Shown here piece after piece: positions 1 through 7,880 of a DNA stretch of 26,042 bases. The position numbers and the translations under genes were made by a program. Below the pieces are notes generated by a model. The model saw nothing but the letters and a program-made list of their open reading frames with translations. It made no database searches and was not told where the DNA came from. This stretch comes from an uncultured bacterium (lineage in GTDB: Bacteria > Verrucomicrobiota > Lentisphaeria > Victivallales > UBA1829), in contig URNX01000044.1 of the NCBI GenBank assembly GCA_900549415.1, forward strand, positions 1 to 26,042. The letters are read 5' to 3'. The first letter of the stretch is position 1; each line of letters starts with the position of its first letter.

Positions 1-70
1 TTTTTTTTTTTTAATGATACGGCGACCACCGAGATCTACACTCTTTCCCTACACGACGCTCTTCCGATCT
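1..70 (+). other. Illumina P5 sequencing adapter at contig end (contaminant)
   Basis: Bases 13-70 are the complete 58-base Illumina P5/TruSeq universal adapter, beginning AATGATACGGCGACCACCGA and ending GCTCTTCCGATCT. They are preceded by a 12-base T run. This is library sequence, not genome, so biological sequence begins at 71. Any reading frame that enters this segment, including two minus-strand frames starting near 358 and 710, ends in adapter-encoded residues and is spurious. Confidence 0.98.
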
Positions 71-71
71 C

Positions 72-755
72 AATGAATTGCAGCTTTCCGCAGTCGGTTT
101 GACCAGCAAAGAAAGCCAGATGAAACTCGGCCGTTTCATCGGAGCCAAAATTCTCATCACCGGTTCGCTTTTCAAGTCCGGCGGCAAAAATTTTGTCATT
201 ACAAAGATTATGGGAACCGAAACCAGTCGAGTGCTGGGGGCAAGTGTCAGCGGAATGGAAGATTTTACCGCTCTTGCTCCACTGCTTGCTCCGAAAGTTT
301 CCGCTATTCTGGAAAAACAAAGCGCAAAACTTCTGCCCAAAGAACAGTGCAAGGACACCGTTGTGAACCAGTTGAAAAAGATTGTTCAGGGCAAACAGCG
401 CAAGGTTTTTGTGCAGGTCAAGGAAGATATTGTTGTAATCGTGCCTGATCCTGCTGCGGAAACTGAATTGAAAAAACTTCTGCTCGCGCTGGATTTTCAG
501 GTGGTGAACACCCGCGCGGAAGCAGACTTTGCCGTTATCGGAGAAGCTATTGCCTCCAATGCCGGGAATTACCAAAAATTTACCTCCGCTTCCGCCCGGT
601 TGGAGCTTTCCATATACAACAAAGATAAAAAACTTCTTGCAACCGGTTCGGCAAGAGAAACTCTGGCAGGTGCTACCTACATCATCGCTGCTAAAGAAGC
701 CATCGCCCAAACCGCGCTGAAGCTTGCCGGGGAATTTTTCCCGGTGATGAAATAA
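72..755 (+). CDS. CsgG/FlgO-like envelope protein, 5'-truncated by adapter
   Basis: The frame is open from the adapter junction (codon AAT at 72) to TAA at 753-755, giving about 227 residues without a start. TTG at 78 is an artefactual start, because the protein clearly continues upstream. The first ~60 residues (ELQLSAVGLT, then KLGRFIGAKILITGSL) match the late part of the CsgG/FlgO/LpoB-type fold, in which 'E..LS..GLT' and 'lGkllGAd.lltGs' precede a beta-hairpin. The second half (KVFVQVKEDIVV, ADFAVIGEA, LELSIYNKDKKLLATGSA) looks like another alpha/beta module of the kind found in FlgT/LPP20-like secreted proteins. The signal peptide and N-terminal domain are missing. It is the first visible gene of a five-gene plus-strand operon. 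Family assignment comes from motif resemblance only; the exact role is unknown. Confidence 0.7.
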   Translation, partial: NELQLSAVGLTSKESQMKLGRFIGAKILITGSLFKSGGKNFVITKIMGTETSRVLGASVSGMEDFTALAPLLAPKVSAILEKQSAKLLPKEQCKDTVVNQLKKIVQGKQRKVFVQVKEDIVVIVPDPAAETELKKLLLALDFQVVNTRAEADFAVIGEAIASNAGNYQKFTSASARLELSIYNKDKKLLATGSARETLAGATYIIAAKEAIAQTALKLAGEFFPVMK

Positions 756-771
756 TAAATCAGGTGTATAG

Positions 772-1899
772 ATGCGCTCTGTTTTGCTGTGGACATCCGG
801 ATTTCTGTTGACAGTGTTTCAACTGTCGGCAGAGATCATCCCGGTTGAAAATTGGACTCTTGAAATAAATTCAAACCGGTCAATTTCCACGTATACCGAT
901 CTGGAGCCATTACGCAATTTTGTGGATGTGCAAGATAGCACCATCTTTCTCAAACATCCGGACTTCGGCATTAAATCCTACACCGGAAGTACAAAAGCGC
1001 GTCCGGGTATTTTACAGATAAATTTCACCGCATCGGCGTTGAGCAATACTCCCTCACATGGAAAAGTCAAAGTGACAATGTACGGATTACATTTCAGTAA
1101 TGACAACTGTACGGGGAAATCCGAAGATTTGTTTTTTGAAAAGGATTTTTCTGTAAGCGGTAAGAAATCTTTGAGCGCAGATTTCACAATTACCCCCGAA
1201 CAGTTGAAGTGTATTTTTTGTGATGAACAAGTTCCCACATTCCGCTTTCTTACAACTATCCACCTGAAAGAAAAATCCTCTGGAATTGCTTTGAGCAACA
1301 TAAACATTTCTGCCGCCGTTCCGTTGATCGTCTGGGGCAGGAAACAGGTATCCACCACCAACTGGCTGCTGGATGAATTCAAAAAAGATAAAGCAAAAGA
1401 CGCTGAACGCGCTGCATTGAAACGGGAAATGGAAGCGGACTCAACACCGGTCAAAGAAGTCCGTGAAGCAGTTCCGGCACCCCCTGTCAAAAAAACAGAA
1501 AAACGAGAAGTTGTTGTTGACATTCAGCATTTTGTTTCTCATGTCGAAGCGGAAATGCCCGCATTGTTTGATGCTGAAATCGTAAATGGTCAACTGCGTT
1601 TTCATAAAAAGCCCTCCAACGGGCCACGAAAAATCATTCTATTCTTAAATCCTCCAGCAATTCAAGAAAACTTTGAATATGTTGTAGCACTAGACCTCGT
1701 CGTGTGGGGATGGAGTAGGGCTATTTTTGATAAAAACAACCGTCCCTTGAATAAAGAGGGAGGCTATCTCGCCGATGGTACTCCGATCATGCGTTTACCT
1801 TACAACTGCCGCAGAATTGATTTTGAAGTCTATGGTGATGAGAATATTCAAGGATATATCAAAAAAATATTTTACCGGGAGCTAAAAAAGAAAAAATGA
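772..1899 (+). CDS. Secreted protein of unknown function (two beta-rich halves with charged linker)
   Basis: 375 residues, family not recognised. An N-terminal signal peptide is visible (hydrophobic residues 4-17, likely cleavage after LSA at about 20). Residues 21-195 are rich in alternating hydrophobic/polar strands and contain several Cys (CTGK, CIFCDE) that could form disulfides. Residues ~203-248 are a Lys/Glu/Ala/Pro-rich linker. Residues ~250-375 form a second beta-type domain ending in a Lys-rich tail. The ATG follows a weak CAGGTG ribosome site, 16 bases after the preceding stop. The gene overlaps the next one by four bases (ATGA), so the two are probably translationally coupled. Periplasmic or outer-envelope location is inferred. 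Confidence 0.75.
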   Translation: MRSVLLWTSGFLLTVFQLSAEIIPVENWTLEINSNRSISTYTDLEPLRNFVDVQDSTIFLKHPDFGIKSYTGSTKARPGILQINFTASALSNTPSHGKVKVTMYGLHFSNDNCTGKSEDLFFEKDFSVSGKKSLSADFTITPEQLKCIFCDEQVPTFRFLTTIHLKEKSSGIALSNINISAAVPLIVWGRKQVSTTNWLLDEFKKDKAKDAERAALKREMEADSTPVKEVREAVPAPPVKKTEKREVVVDIQHFVSHVEAEMPALFDAEIVNGQLRFHKKPSNGPRKIILFLNPPAIQENFEYVVALDLVVWGWSRAIFDKNNRPLNKEGGYLADGTPIMRLPYNCRRIDFEVYGDENIQGYIKKIFYRELKKKK

Positions 1900-3584
1900 A
1901 AAAGCTGCTATTGACCATTATCGCCATCTTGTGCATAACTCCGACATTTGCCAATGACAGCAACAGTGAATTGGAAGAGTATCTGCCGGTTGCCGAAAAA
2001 CTTTATTCGGGAAAAACAGTTGAAGCTTTGCAAATGGCCGAAGAACTGAGTCCCCGCAACCATTTTGCTTCGATATTGCTCTATTTGGTTTACAGCCGAG
2101 GGTACTGCGGACAAAGCATAGATTACCAAAAGGCCGCACAATATTTTGACCGACTTCTTGCCGTATACAATGACAGCTTTCCGGGGGGACGGTTTCACTA
2201 TGAAGAGTTCAGCGGAGTTTGGCGCAAAATGCTGGTTCCGCCGGTCGGCAGTCAGCGTTCAGTGACACTGAAATCTTGGAATCAGCATGGCAGAGTTATC
2301 AATCAGAAAATCAATCTCAAAGGGAAACAGCCGCTGAAAAACTGTTATTTTGAAAAGACCCGGATCATGGGCAATATCGCCGGAGCTTCCATTTGGGCAG
2401 CGGCCCCCCGAACTTTCCCCGATCGCACTAAATTCGGAGTCCGTCTCCAGAAAGAAGCAATCAAATACGGCAGCATTGATGCACTTTACGGAATTATTTT
2501 CCCCGACTTCCGGACGAGAAACTATGAAGTCATGCTCATGGGAAGTAATTATGACAATATTTGCAAAGCGGCAGAATCCGGACATATCCCGGCAAAAATC
2601 CTGCTGGCATCCATTTTTATTGAGCCGGACAACAAGTATAAATATGCTCCCGATGAAGCATATCAACTGCTTAAATCGGTAATCCAAGAACTTGAAACAT
2701 ACAAGGACTCTCCCTGCAAACACTATTTGAGAGATTTGGACAATGCAAAATTTCTCCTTTCTCTGCTCCCCGATCCGAAACAAAGCACGGAAAAACTTGC
2801 CGCTATGCATAATGTCGGTGATGATCAGCGAAAAGCTGCCGCTTACCAAAAACTGCTCGCCAGCCGGAACGATCATCCGGTCTGTGAGATATTCAAAATT
2901 TTCCAGTTGCCGCTCAAAGATCGGGAAAAAGCCTTCATGCTGGCTGCCGAACGCGGCAATCCTGAAATTATTGCTTTGCTGCTGCGGTGGAAAAACGCTC
3001 AACCCGAATACTGGAAGTTGCTTTATCTGGCGGGTAAATATGACCTTGCTGCAAAATACAATCCACAGCCGTCGCAATCATTTTATTCACAATCATTGGC
3101 GGCGTTGAACCAGGCGCGCATTATGATGAAAGCGGAAGAGTATCGTCAAGCGTTAAATCAGCTTGGCAATGTCTATCCGGAAGCCCGGACACAATATATT
3201 CTCTATTTCGGTTCGCCTGAAGATAACAGCGCAGAACGTTTCCGTTTCGAAGTCAGCAATCCGGAGGCGGTCAAAATTACCCGGGAAAACACTCCAGTCG
3301 GCAACTTCTATGTATTGGAGATCCAGCAGGATACCCAGCAGAATTATGTGGATATTTTCATAAAACCCGGAAGATTCAACTTTTCCATCCGTCCGTATTA
3401 TGCCAATGGAAAAAGTTTTCCGTTCCCAAAGGCATCCGACATCTGGACGGTTGTTCAGTATCCTGATGGCAAAGCGCAGCAGTTTTACGGAACCGGATTC
3501 GAGATCCGCGGCAAATGCCCGGAGCGTATCCGCATCAATATCGGACCAGGCAAGCAGAAGAGCTTTATGAAGATAACATTATGA
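1896..3584 (+). CDS. Secreted Sel1/TPR-like repeat protein
   Basis: 562 residues. The signal peptide is MKKLLLTIIAILCITPTFA, with cleavage expected after TFA. The mature protein starts with helical repeats resembling Sel1/TPR units: ILLYLVYSRGYCG followed by YQKAAQYFDRLLA, then AAESGHIPAKILLASIFIE and APDEAYQLLKSVI. An ankyrin-like stretch around FMLAAERGNPEIIALLL comes next. The last ~110 residues are strand-rich and lack repeats. Such proteins usually scaffold protein-protein contacts in the envelope. Its start overlaps the previous stop by four bases and its stop overlaps the next start in the same way, so three consecutive genes are translationally coupled. Function is unknown. Confidence 0.75.
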   Translation: MKKLLLTIIAILCITPTFANDSNSELEEYLPVAEKLYSGKTVEALQMAEELSPRNHFASILLYLVYSRGYCGQSIDYQKAAQYFDRLLAVYNDSFPGGRFHYEEFSGVWRKMLVPPVGSQRSVTLKSWNQHGRVINQKINLKGKQPLKNCYFEKTRIMGNIAGASIWAAAPRTFPDRTKFGVRLQKEAIKYGSIDALYGIIFPDFRTRNYEVMLMGSNYDNICKAAESGHIPAKILLASIFIEPDNKYKYAPDEAYQLLKSVIQELETYKDSPCKHYLRDLDNAKFLLSLLPDPKQSTEKLAAMHNVGDDQRKAAAYQKLLASRNDHPVCEIFKIFQLPLKDREKAFMLAAERGNPEIIALLLRWKNAQPEYWKLLYLAGKYDLAAKYNPQPSQSFYSQSLAALNQARIMMKAEEYRQALNQLGNVYPEARTQYILYFGSPEDNSAERFRFEVSNPEAVKITRENTPVGNFYVLEIQQDTQQNYVDIFIKPGRFNFSIRPYYANGKSFPFPKASDIWTVVQYPDGKAQQFYGTGFEIRGKCPERIRINIGPGKQKSFMKITL

Positions 3585-5164
3585 AAAGAAATCTTGTTTT
3601 GACAATACTGATCTATGCTCTGGCAGCATTTTCAAGCGAGGTGAAATTTGCCTTGCTCGGCCTGGATGATGCCGGTAAAAACGCAGTGGAACTCGTTCAG
3701 TCGCAACTTTCCGGTCAAGCTGAATTTGTAGAGCGTTCTGATATAGGTGCAATCCATCAGGAACACTTTCTGCTTCAGCAGTTCGGGACAGCCAAACTTG
3801 CCCGCCAGTTTACGGGAGCTGATATTTTTATCGCCGTACAGAAGAACATCCTGACCGCCTTTGAAACCAGATACGGCTTCCGTTTGGCTTACCGGAAATT
3901 ATCTTCCGATTTGAATAGTGCAAGCGCGGAAATCAAAGCGGAAATACTAAAGTGGAAATATTCCGGCAAAGACTTTTTCAAGCACAAAATCATCTCGTTT
4001 GCCGGTATCCGCAACAATTTGCACAGTTCCCTTGCCTCAGACGCTGAAACATATTCCCGGGCAATAAATCTGGCTGTCAACCAGACTCCTGCCATTTTGT
4101 TGGAACGGGAATATCTGGTCGAACTGCTGTTGGAACAGGATCTTTCTTCCGGATGGCAGGAGGCGGTCAGCGGTTCGGAAATCATCCATTTTGAACTCAA
4201 TCCCGGCAAAGATGCCGAAGAAATCATCTTTGCCGTTTATGCCATAGATGCCCGGAATAAGACGGTCTTCAAAAAAGAAGCTGCCGATTTGCAAAGCGTT
4301 TTGCAAGCATTGAATGAACACTGTTCGCTTCCACCGGAGCAACGCCGTTACACATTGAAAGACGAAGCCCGCCGTTTCGCCGCCGAAGCCCGGATTGCCA
4401 GCGGCAACCACAAATATTTACTGGCGGAAAAACTGCAGTTTGCCGCCTTTGCCCTGGACAGTGATAACTCGCAGCTTTTCAATTTCGGCTGCATAACCAA
4501 TGAAAATTTGACAGAGTTTTTCCCTTATTGGTTTGCCGCATTGCAGAAACTTTCCCATCATCCCCGATGGCTCATGCCGCACACAGGAAGCGAAAGCAGC
4601 GCTATGGGGATAATATACCGAATGCATGATGGTCAATACACACTGCCGGAAAAGCTGCGCAGAGATTATTGGAACTGGCTCAATCGCAATCGGAATATAT
4701 TTTTACAGGGTGATGATGTCTGGCAGTTTCACTGTGTAAAACCGGAACTTTTTGAAACGCACTCCGATTATCTGCAGGCAAAAGAAAATGCCTGGCAGAT
4801 CTTGTTGAGCAAAAATATTGCAGCACAGGATATGTACGACGTATCTGAAGAACTTTTCAAATACCAGAAAGCTATGCCATCTCTTCAACGGCAAAAGTGG
4901 ACCGCTGCAAGTGCCGAAGTGTTGCGTCGGATTCCCGGACTGGAAATTATGGCGAAAAGCCTGGAATGCAACGCATTTCTTTATACGAAGGAGTGTACTC
5001 CGGAATCAGCGCTGCCAAAGTTTGAAGAACTTTTTACAATGTTGAAAAAGCATCCGGAACTGAAACTTAATTCATTCAGGTTGTATGATTATTCCAGCGT
5101 CAATGCCTATATCGGTTTATTGGAAAAGGTAAAATCAATACATAGAAAACATAAGGAGAACTGA
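3581..5164 (+). CDS. Exported protein with CsgG/FlgO-like N-terminal domain
   Basis: 527 residues from ATG 3581, chosen over an upstream in-frame ATG (3515) because 3581 gives a signal peptide (MKRNLVLTILIYALAAFSS) and the ATGA overlap seen at the preceding junction. Residues ~20-90 (KFALLGLDDAGKNAVELVQ, VERSDIGAIHQEHFLLQQ, KLARQFTGADIFIAVQ) have the order of a CsgG/FlgO-type domain: 'vErsdl..i..E' followed by 'kl.k..gAdi.v'. This is the half of the fold lost from the truncated first gene. The remaining ~400 residues are mostly helical with no motif I recognise. Presence of two CsgG-like proteins in one operon suggests partners in one envelope assembly (inference). Confidence 0.72.
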   Translation: MKRNLVLTILIYALAAFSSEVKFALLGLDDAGKNAVELVQSQLSGQAEFVERSDIGAIHQEHFLLQQFGTAKLARQFTGADIFIAVQKNILTAFETRYGFRLAYRKLSSDLNSASAEIKAEILKWKYSGKDFFKHKIISFAGIRNNLHSSLASDAETYSRAINLAVNQTPAILLEREYLVELLLEQDLSSGWQEAVSGSEIIHFELNPGKDAEEIIFAVYAIDARNKTVFKKEAADLQSVLQALNEHCSLPPEQRRYTLKDEARRFAAEARIASGNHKYLLAEKLQFAAFALDSDNSQLFNFGCITNENLTEFFPYWFAALQKLSHHPRWLMPHTGSESSAMGIIYRMHDGQYTLPEKLRRDYWNWLNRNRNIFLQGDDVWQFHCVKPELFETHSDYLQAKENAWQILLSKNIAAQDMYDVSEELFKYQKAMPSLQRQKWTAASAEVLRRIPGLEIMAKSLECNAFLYTKECTPESALPKFEELFTMLKKHPELKLNSFRLYDYSSVNAYIGLLEKVKSIHRKHKEN

Positions 5165-5166
5165 TC

Positions 5167-6396
5167 GTGAAAAGCTTTTTTATTTCCTGCATAACGGCAT
5201 TGCTTGCGATGAACCTCGCAGCAGAGGATTTTTATCAGAATCCAGGCGAACTTCAAAATTTCTGGCACAGCAGCCGTAATTTTTACAGGCGGGATGCCGC
5301 AAAAGAAGCCGAATTGCAGGGAAAAAATCCTGCCTGGAAGTTTGAAAAAATTTGGCCTGCCGAAGGCGTACAGAAGATTTATGTATCAACAACTGATGAT
5401 AAAGGCAATATCTATTTCCTGACCAGCGACAACTTTGATTATCAGATATACCTTGTTTCCGGTAACAGCTCTCCGAAACTCCGCTGGAGTTTACCTAAGA
5501 GCCGTGATAGCAGCGCTAGCGAGATGGGGCTTTTCATGACAATAAAAGTTGACCGGGATACTCTGCTGGCGACCGAAGGTCGCCATGTATGGATTTCACG
5601 CCCTGGGAAAAAACTGTTGTACAGCTTGTCGCACTTTCCCTTTATAATCAAGGATGTGTGGCTGCAAGGCGACCGTTTGATGCTGCTGGGGAAAAAACAG
5701 CTGATGAGCTGCAATCGGTTGGGAAAAGACAGAAAAACTCACTTTGCAGCCAATCAGATGGAAAAAATCCTGCCGTTGTTTCAGAACAATCCACGGGCAG
5801 AATTTTTCGCCGGCGGCATGGGGAATACCCCGGATGATGTAATTCTCTTTTACAGAGATGGTATGACAAGCGCATTCGGCAAATATTCTTTGAGCAGAAA
5901 TGTGTTTGCCGAAATTACAACGTTCCCCGGAATAAATGAGGAAAGCCATATTTTCCATATTACCTGGAACAGGGAGTCTTTCCTTTGCAGCTGGGCGGCA
6001 AAACCGGATTGCATTATCAATCTCCAGTTTGTTTATTCACTCAAAGATAACAAATTGACCGTTCTCGGCAGTCGTAACAATTATAACTATTTTGAAGATC
6101 TCTGGAAAGACATGCCGTCTGATCTGGGCATCACCTGGAATCCGAAGCACAATATCGCCGGCCCCCTTGCGTACAACGGCAAATATCTTTTATATTCCGG
6201 GGGCAACGGGAATGGTCATGGCAAATGGCAACGGGAAAACTTTGCGGGATGCGCCGGAATCGTGGACCTGACCAAATATCCCGAGGGGGTTTCTTTGAAA
6301 TATCCGGCAGTCAACGGACTCTATTTCCACAAAGACGGAAAAACTCTTTGGGCGGTGGAATACTATCAGGTAACAAAGATAACACCGAAAAATTAG
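5167..6396 (+). CDS. Exported protein, probably beta-propeller-like
   Basis: 409 residues from a GTG start at 5167, preceded by a clear AAGGAGA ribosome site at about 5154-5160 and two bases after the previous stop. The signal peptide is about 20 residues (SFFISCITALLAMNLAAE). The mature chain has recurring strand motifs of the propeller type (IYVSTTDDKGNIYFLTSD, LLATEGRHVWISRPGKK, LWAVEYYQVTKI), often with a GNIYF- or KLLYS-like core at regular spacing. I count perhaps five to seven blades, but this is only by eye. No catalytic motif is recognised. It is the last gene of the operon; no convincing terminator is visible in the next 55 bases. Confidence 0.7.
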   Translation: MKSFFISCITALLAMNLAAEDFYQNPGELQNFWHSSRNFYRRDAAKEAELQGKNPAWKFEKIWPAEGVQKIYVSTTDDKGNIYFLTSDNFDYQIYLVSGNSSPKLRWSLPKSRDSSASEMGLFMTIKVDRDTLLATEGRHVWISRPGKKLLYSLSHFPFIIKDVWLQGDRLMLLGKKQLMSCNRLGKDRKTHFAANQMEKILPLFQNNPRAEFFAGGMGNTPDDVILFYRDGMTSAFGKYSLSRNVFAEITTFPGINEESHIFHITWNRESFLCSWAAKPDCIINLQFVYSLKDNKLTVLGSRNNYNYFEDLWKDMPSDLGITWNPKHNIAGPLAYNGKYLLYSGGNGNGHGKWQRENFAGCAGIVDLTKYPEGVSLKYPAVNGLYFHKDGKTLWAVEYYQVTKITPKN

Positions 6397-6451
6397 TAAG
6401 ATGCCACTGCGAAGGGGCGCACATTTGTTTCTGATGGATTATTGTTCCTCG

Positions 6452-6718
6452 TTAATTTACACCATTTTGTAAAGTTTGCAAGTGTTCAAATACTGGCGAG
6501 TTCCTCATTTTGTTGTCGAAATGTCTGAGTTTTGCTCCGACCATCATCATGGCGGAATAGCCATCCGGAAATGCTCCGATTACGCGGGTTCTGCGGCGAA
6601 TCTCTTTCATGATCTGCTCCAATGCATGATAACGTCCGAGAAATTGCGCACATTTGATGGGATAGAGGCTTGAAAAAGCCTGTTTCCATGATTGATTATT
6701 ATTCCGACCCAAAACCAA
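6452..6718 (-). pseudogene. IS256-family (Mutator-type) transposase C-terminal remnant
   Basis: On the minus strand the 88-codon frame contains EQIMKEIRRRTRVIGAFPDG followed by SAMMMVGAKLRH. This matches the conserved C-terminal block of IS256 transposases ('LER...EIRRRTRVVG.FPDG.SALMLV.ARLR'). The catalytic DDE core and the N-terminus are absent, and the start of the frame (GRNNNQSWKQAF) is only distantly transposase-like, so this is a fragment. It overlaps the opposite-strand fragment at 6670-6879. Confidence 0.75.
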
Positions 6719-6879
6719 CCGAAAGGAAACAGACTATAGAAAATGTAGCGCAGAAAAACGAAAAGTCAATCTCTGGAGCCATCAAAGTCAATGAAAAAGA
6801 GGTTATGGAGTATCTGGACGGGCTGGTCTGGGAGTCTGATTTCATTAGAAAATTTCATTTTAAATCACTCTGGCTCTGA
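6670..6879 (+). pseudogene. Possible IS256-family transposase N-terminal fragment, opposite orientation
   Basis: A 69-codon plus-strand frame whose middle (IKVNEKEVMEYLDGLV, about 6780-6830) resembles the beginning of IS256-type transposases, where a 'V.e.ev.e.l..lVr.svee.l' helix precedes the 'eAdrlc' motif. The sequence diverges right after this point and stops. The first ~20 codons are antisense to the other fragment and probably not coding. If the assignment is right, two pieces of a related element lie back to back after a rearrangement. A small unrelated gene remains possible. Confidence 0.35.
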
Positions 6880-7529
6880 TTATCCGCTGCCCGGAGAATT
6901 TTTCCGGGAATAAAATTCAGACGCTCGGGGTGATCCACGGCGATGGGAGAGGGCCAGTTGGCTATTTGACGGAAGCTCTCCAGCCGATCATGAAATTTTT
7001 CCGGATTCTGCCGCTTCAGAATGAAGGCGGAACCACGCTGAAGAAGTTTGTCCAAGAAAAATTCAAAACGCTCCACTGATTTTTCCCGGATGAGACTTCC
7101 GGGCAATTCCGCGAGCGCATCGGCCAGTTCTTCCAGCGATGCATTTTCCAGAAGAGCTTCCGCCTGCGCAAAGCGTCCCATGCGGCAGCAGTTGGCGAGC
7201 GATTGATTTTCGTCGAAGAAATAGTTGCGTCCGCAAGCACTTTCATGCGACAGAAACTGCAGGATCCGGATACCGGAAACCGATTTGTTTTCAGCATCTG
7301 TTTCGGAGCAATTCTGCAGCGGACAATCCAGCCGCATTCCCAGTTCGTAGAGCCTGGCTGCAATCGGGAATTCTCCGGAGATCATCGCAAAATAGAGCGC
7401 ATTGCGTCCTCCGTGATCCATCGGCAGTTTCTCCGGTTCTTTCGCTGAGCGAATGTTTGTTAGAATCTCTCTGACCTCATTCCAATTTTTATTGTATGCC
7501 GCGTTATGAAGTTTTTCATTCAAATCCAT
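6855..7529 (-). CDS. Small ankyrin-repeat-like protein
   Basis: 224 residues, ATG at 7527-7529 with a strong AAAGGAGG ribosome site six bases upstream. The N-terminal half carries ankyrin-type helical hairpins: LHNAAYNKNWNEVREILTN, then GGRNALYFAMISGEFPIAARL followed by LYELGMRLD. Later degenerate units include SLANCCRMGRFAQAEALLEN. There is no signal peptide or membrane segment, so it is probably cytoplasmic. It is transcribed away from the RiPP cluster across a 391-base intergenic region, and a promoter can be placed at 7555-7582. Its 3' end runs over the tail of the transposase fragment. Whether it belongs to the peptide cluster is unknown. Confidence 0.75.
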   Translation of the reverse strand: MDLNEKLHNAAYNKNWNEVREILTNIRSAKEPEKLPMDHGGRNALYFAMISGEFPIAARLYELGMRLDCPLQNCSETDAENKSVSGIRILQFLSHESACGRNYFFDENQSLANCCRMGRFAQAEALLENASLEELADALAELPGSLIREKSVERFEFFLDKLLQRGSAFILKRQNPEKFHDRLESFRQIANWPSPIAVDHPERLNFIPGKILRAADNQSQSDLK

Positions 7530-7554
7530 CTTATGCCTCCTTTTCTTTTTCTTG

Positions 7555-7582
7555 ATGATAGCAGAAAACGGGAAAAAGTAAA
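7555..7582 (-). promoter_or_regulatory. Candidate sigma-70 promoter for the ankyrin-like gene
   Basis: On the minus strand TTTACT (7577-7582) and TATCAT (7555-7560) are separated by 16 bases, followed by an A/G-rich leader and the AAAGGAGG site. Match is 4/6 and 5/6 to consensus. Confidence 0.4.
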
Positions 7583-7652
7583 CTGGGAAAAATTCCTTTA
7601 GGATTTTTTTTGCATGGCAGACACACGGGGAATGAGGGAGATTGTCTGTCGC

Positions 7653-7684
7653 TTGCAGGGGATCGCTGTTTTTCCTGTTATAGT
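7653..7684 (+). promoter_or_regulatory. Candidate extended -10 promoter for the RiPP cluster
   Basis: TGTTATAGT at 7676-7684 fits an extended -10 element (TG-N-TATAaT). A weak -35 like TTGCAG at 7653-7658 lies 20 bases before the hexamer, which is long but tolerable for an extended -10. It would give a start near 7691 and a leader of about 230 bases before the precursor gene. Placement is by eye. Confidence 0.35.
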
Positions 7685-7752
7685 TTTTTTCAAAAAAATA
7701 AATTTTTTCTTTTCCCCCTGTAAGATATTCCAGTTATGGGGCAGTAAGTGTT

Positions 7753-7869
7753 ATGAAAGAACAAAAAAGAAATGTTCACAAATAAAAGGAGGTGAACCGC
7801 CCGGGAAAATTTTTGGAAGCTTTGCCGGCTGAGGCACGTGTGATCCTGCGCCAGGATCTGTTATTTTGA
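7753..7869 (+). other. Leader region with perfect anti-SD match and tiny reading frames
   Basis: No ordinary gene is visible in 7530-7920. Within it, AAAGGAGGTGA at 7785-7795 is an exact 11-base complement of the usual 16S rRNA 3' tail. No start codon lies at normal distance downstream: the GTG at 7792 is inside the site and a TTG is 20 bases away. Two short frames run across it. One is ATG 7753 to TAA 7783-7785 (10 codons, MKEQKRNVHK), continuing in the same frame after the stop as VNRPGKFLEALPAEARVIL and ending at TGA 7867-7869. The other is ATG 7772 to TGA 7793-7795 (MFTNKRR), which ends on the site. Leader peptide, decayed small gene or ribosome standby site are all possible. Confidence 0.3.
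7842..7867 (+). terminator. Terminator-like hairpin in the RiPP leader (possible attenuator)
   Basis: GATCCTG (7842-7848), a three-base loop CGC and CAGGATC (7852-7858) form a perfect 7-bp stem, followed by TGTTATTTT. It sits after the unusual ribosome site and about 54 bases before the precursor start, which would suit conditional termination. The U tract is interrupted, so strength is uncertain. Confidence 0.4.
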
Positions 7870-7880
7870 TCAAAACAACA
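7859..7880 (+). promoter_or_regulatory. Near-perfect 22-bp palindrome, operator-like
   Basis: Bases 7859-7880 read TGTTATTTTGA then TCAAAACAACA. The two 11-base halves are reverse complements with one mismatch, and there is no loop, which favours a DNA-binding dimer over an RNA hairpin. The central 12 bases (TTTTGATCAAAA) are perfect. It lies 41 bases before the precursor ATG. Confidence 0.4.

Noticed and set aside
11..710. Minus-strand frames at 11-358 and 36-710
   Set aside because: They run into the adapter and end in adapter-encoded residues; they are antisense to the truncated CsgG-like gene.
3515..3580. Upstream ATG for the fourth operon gene
   Set aside because: The later ATG at 3581 gives a signal peptide and the ATGA overlap seen at other junctions.
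7614..7832. 72-codon plus-strand frame upstream of the RiPP precursor
   Set aside because: Phe/Lys-rich translation from an AT-rich leader with no ribosome site at its ATG and overlap with the likely promoter; probably not coding.
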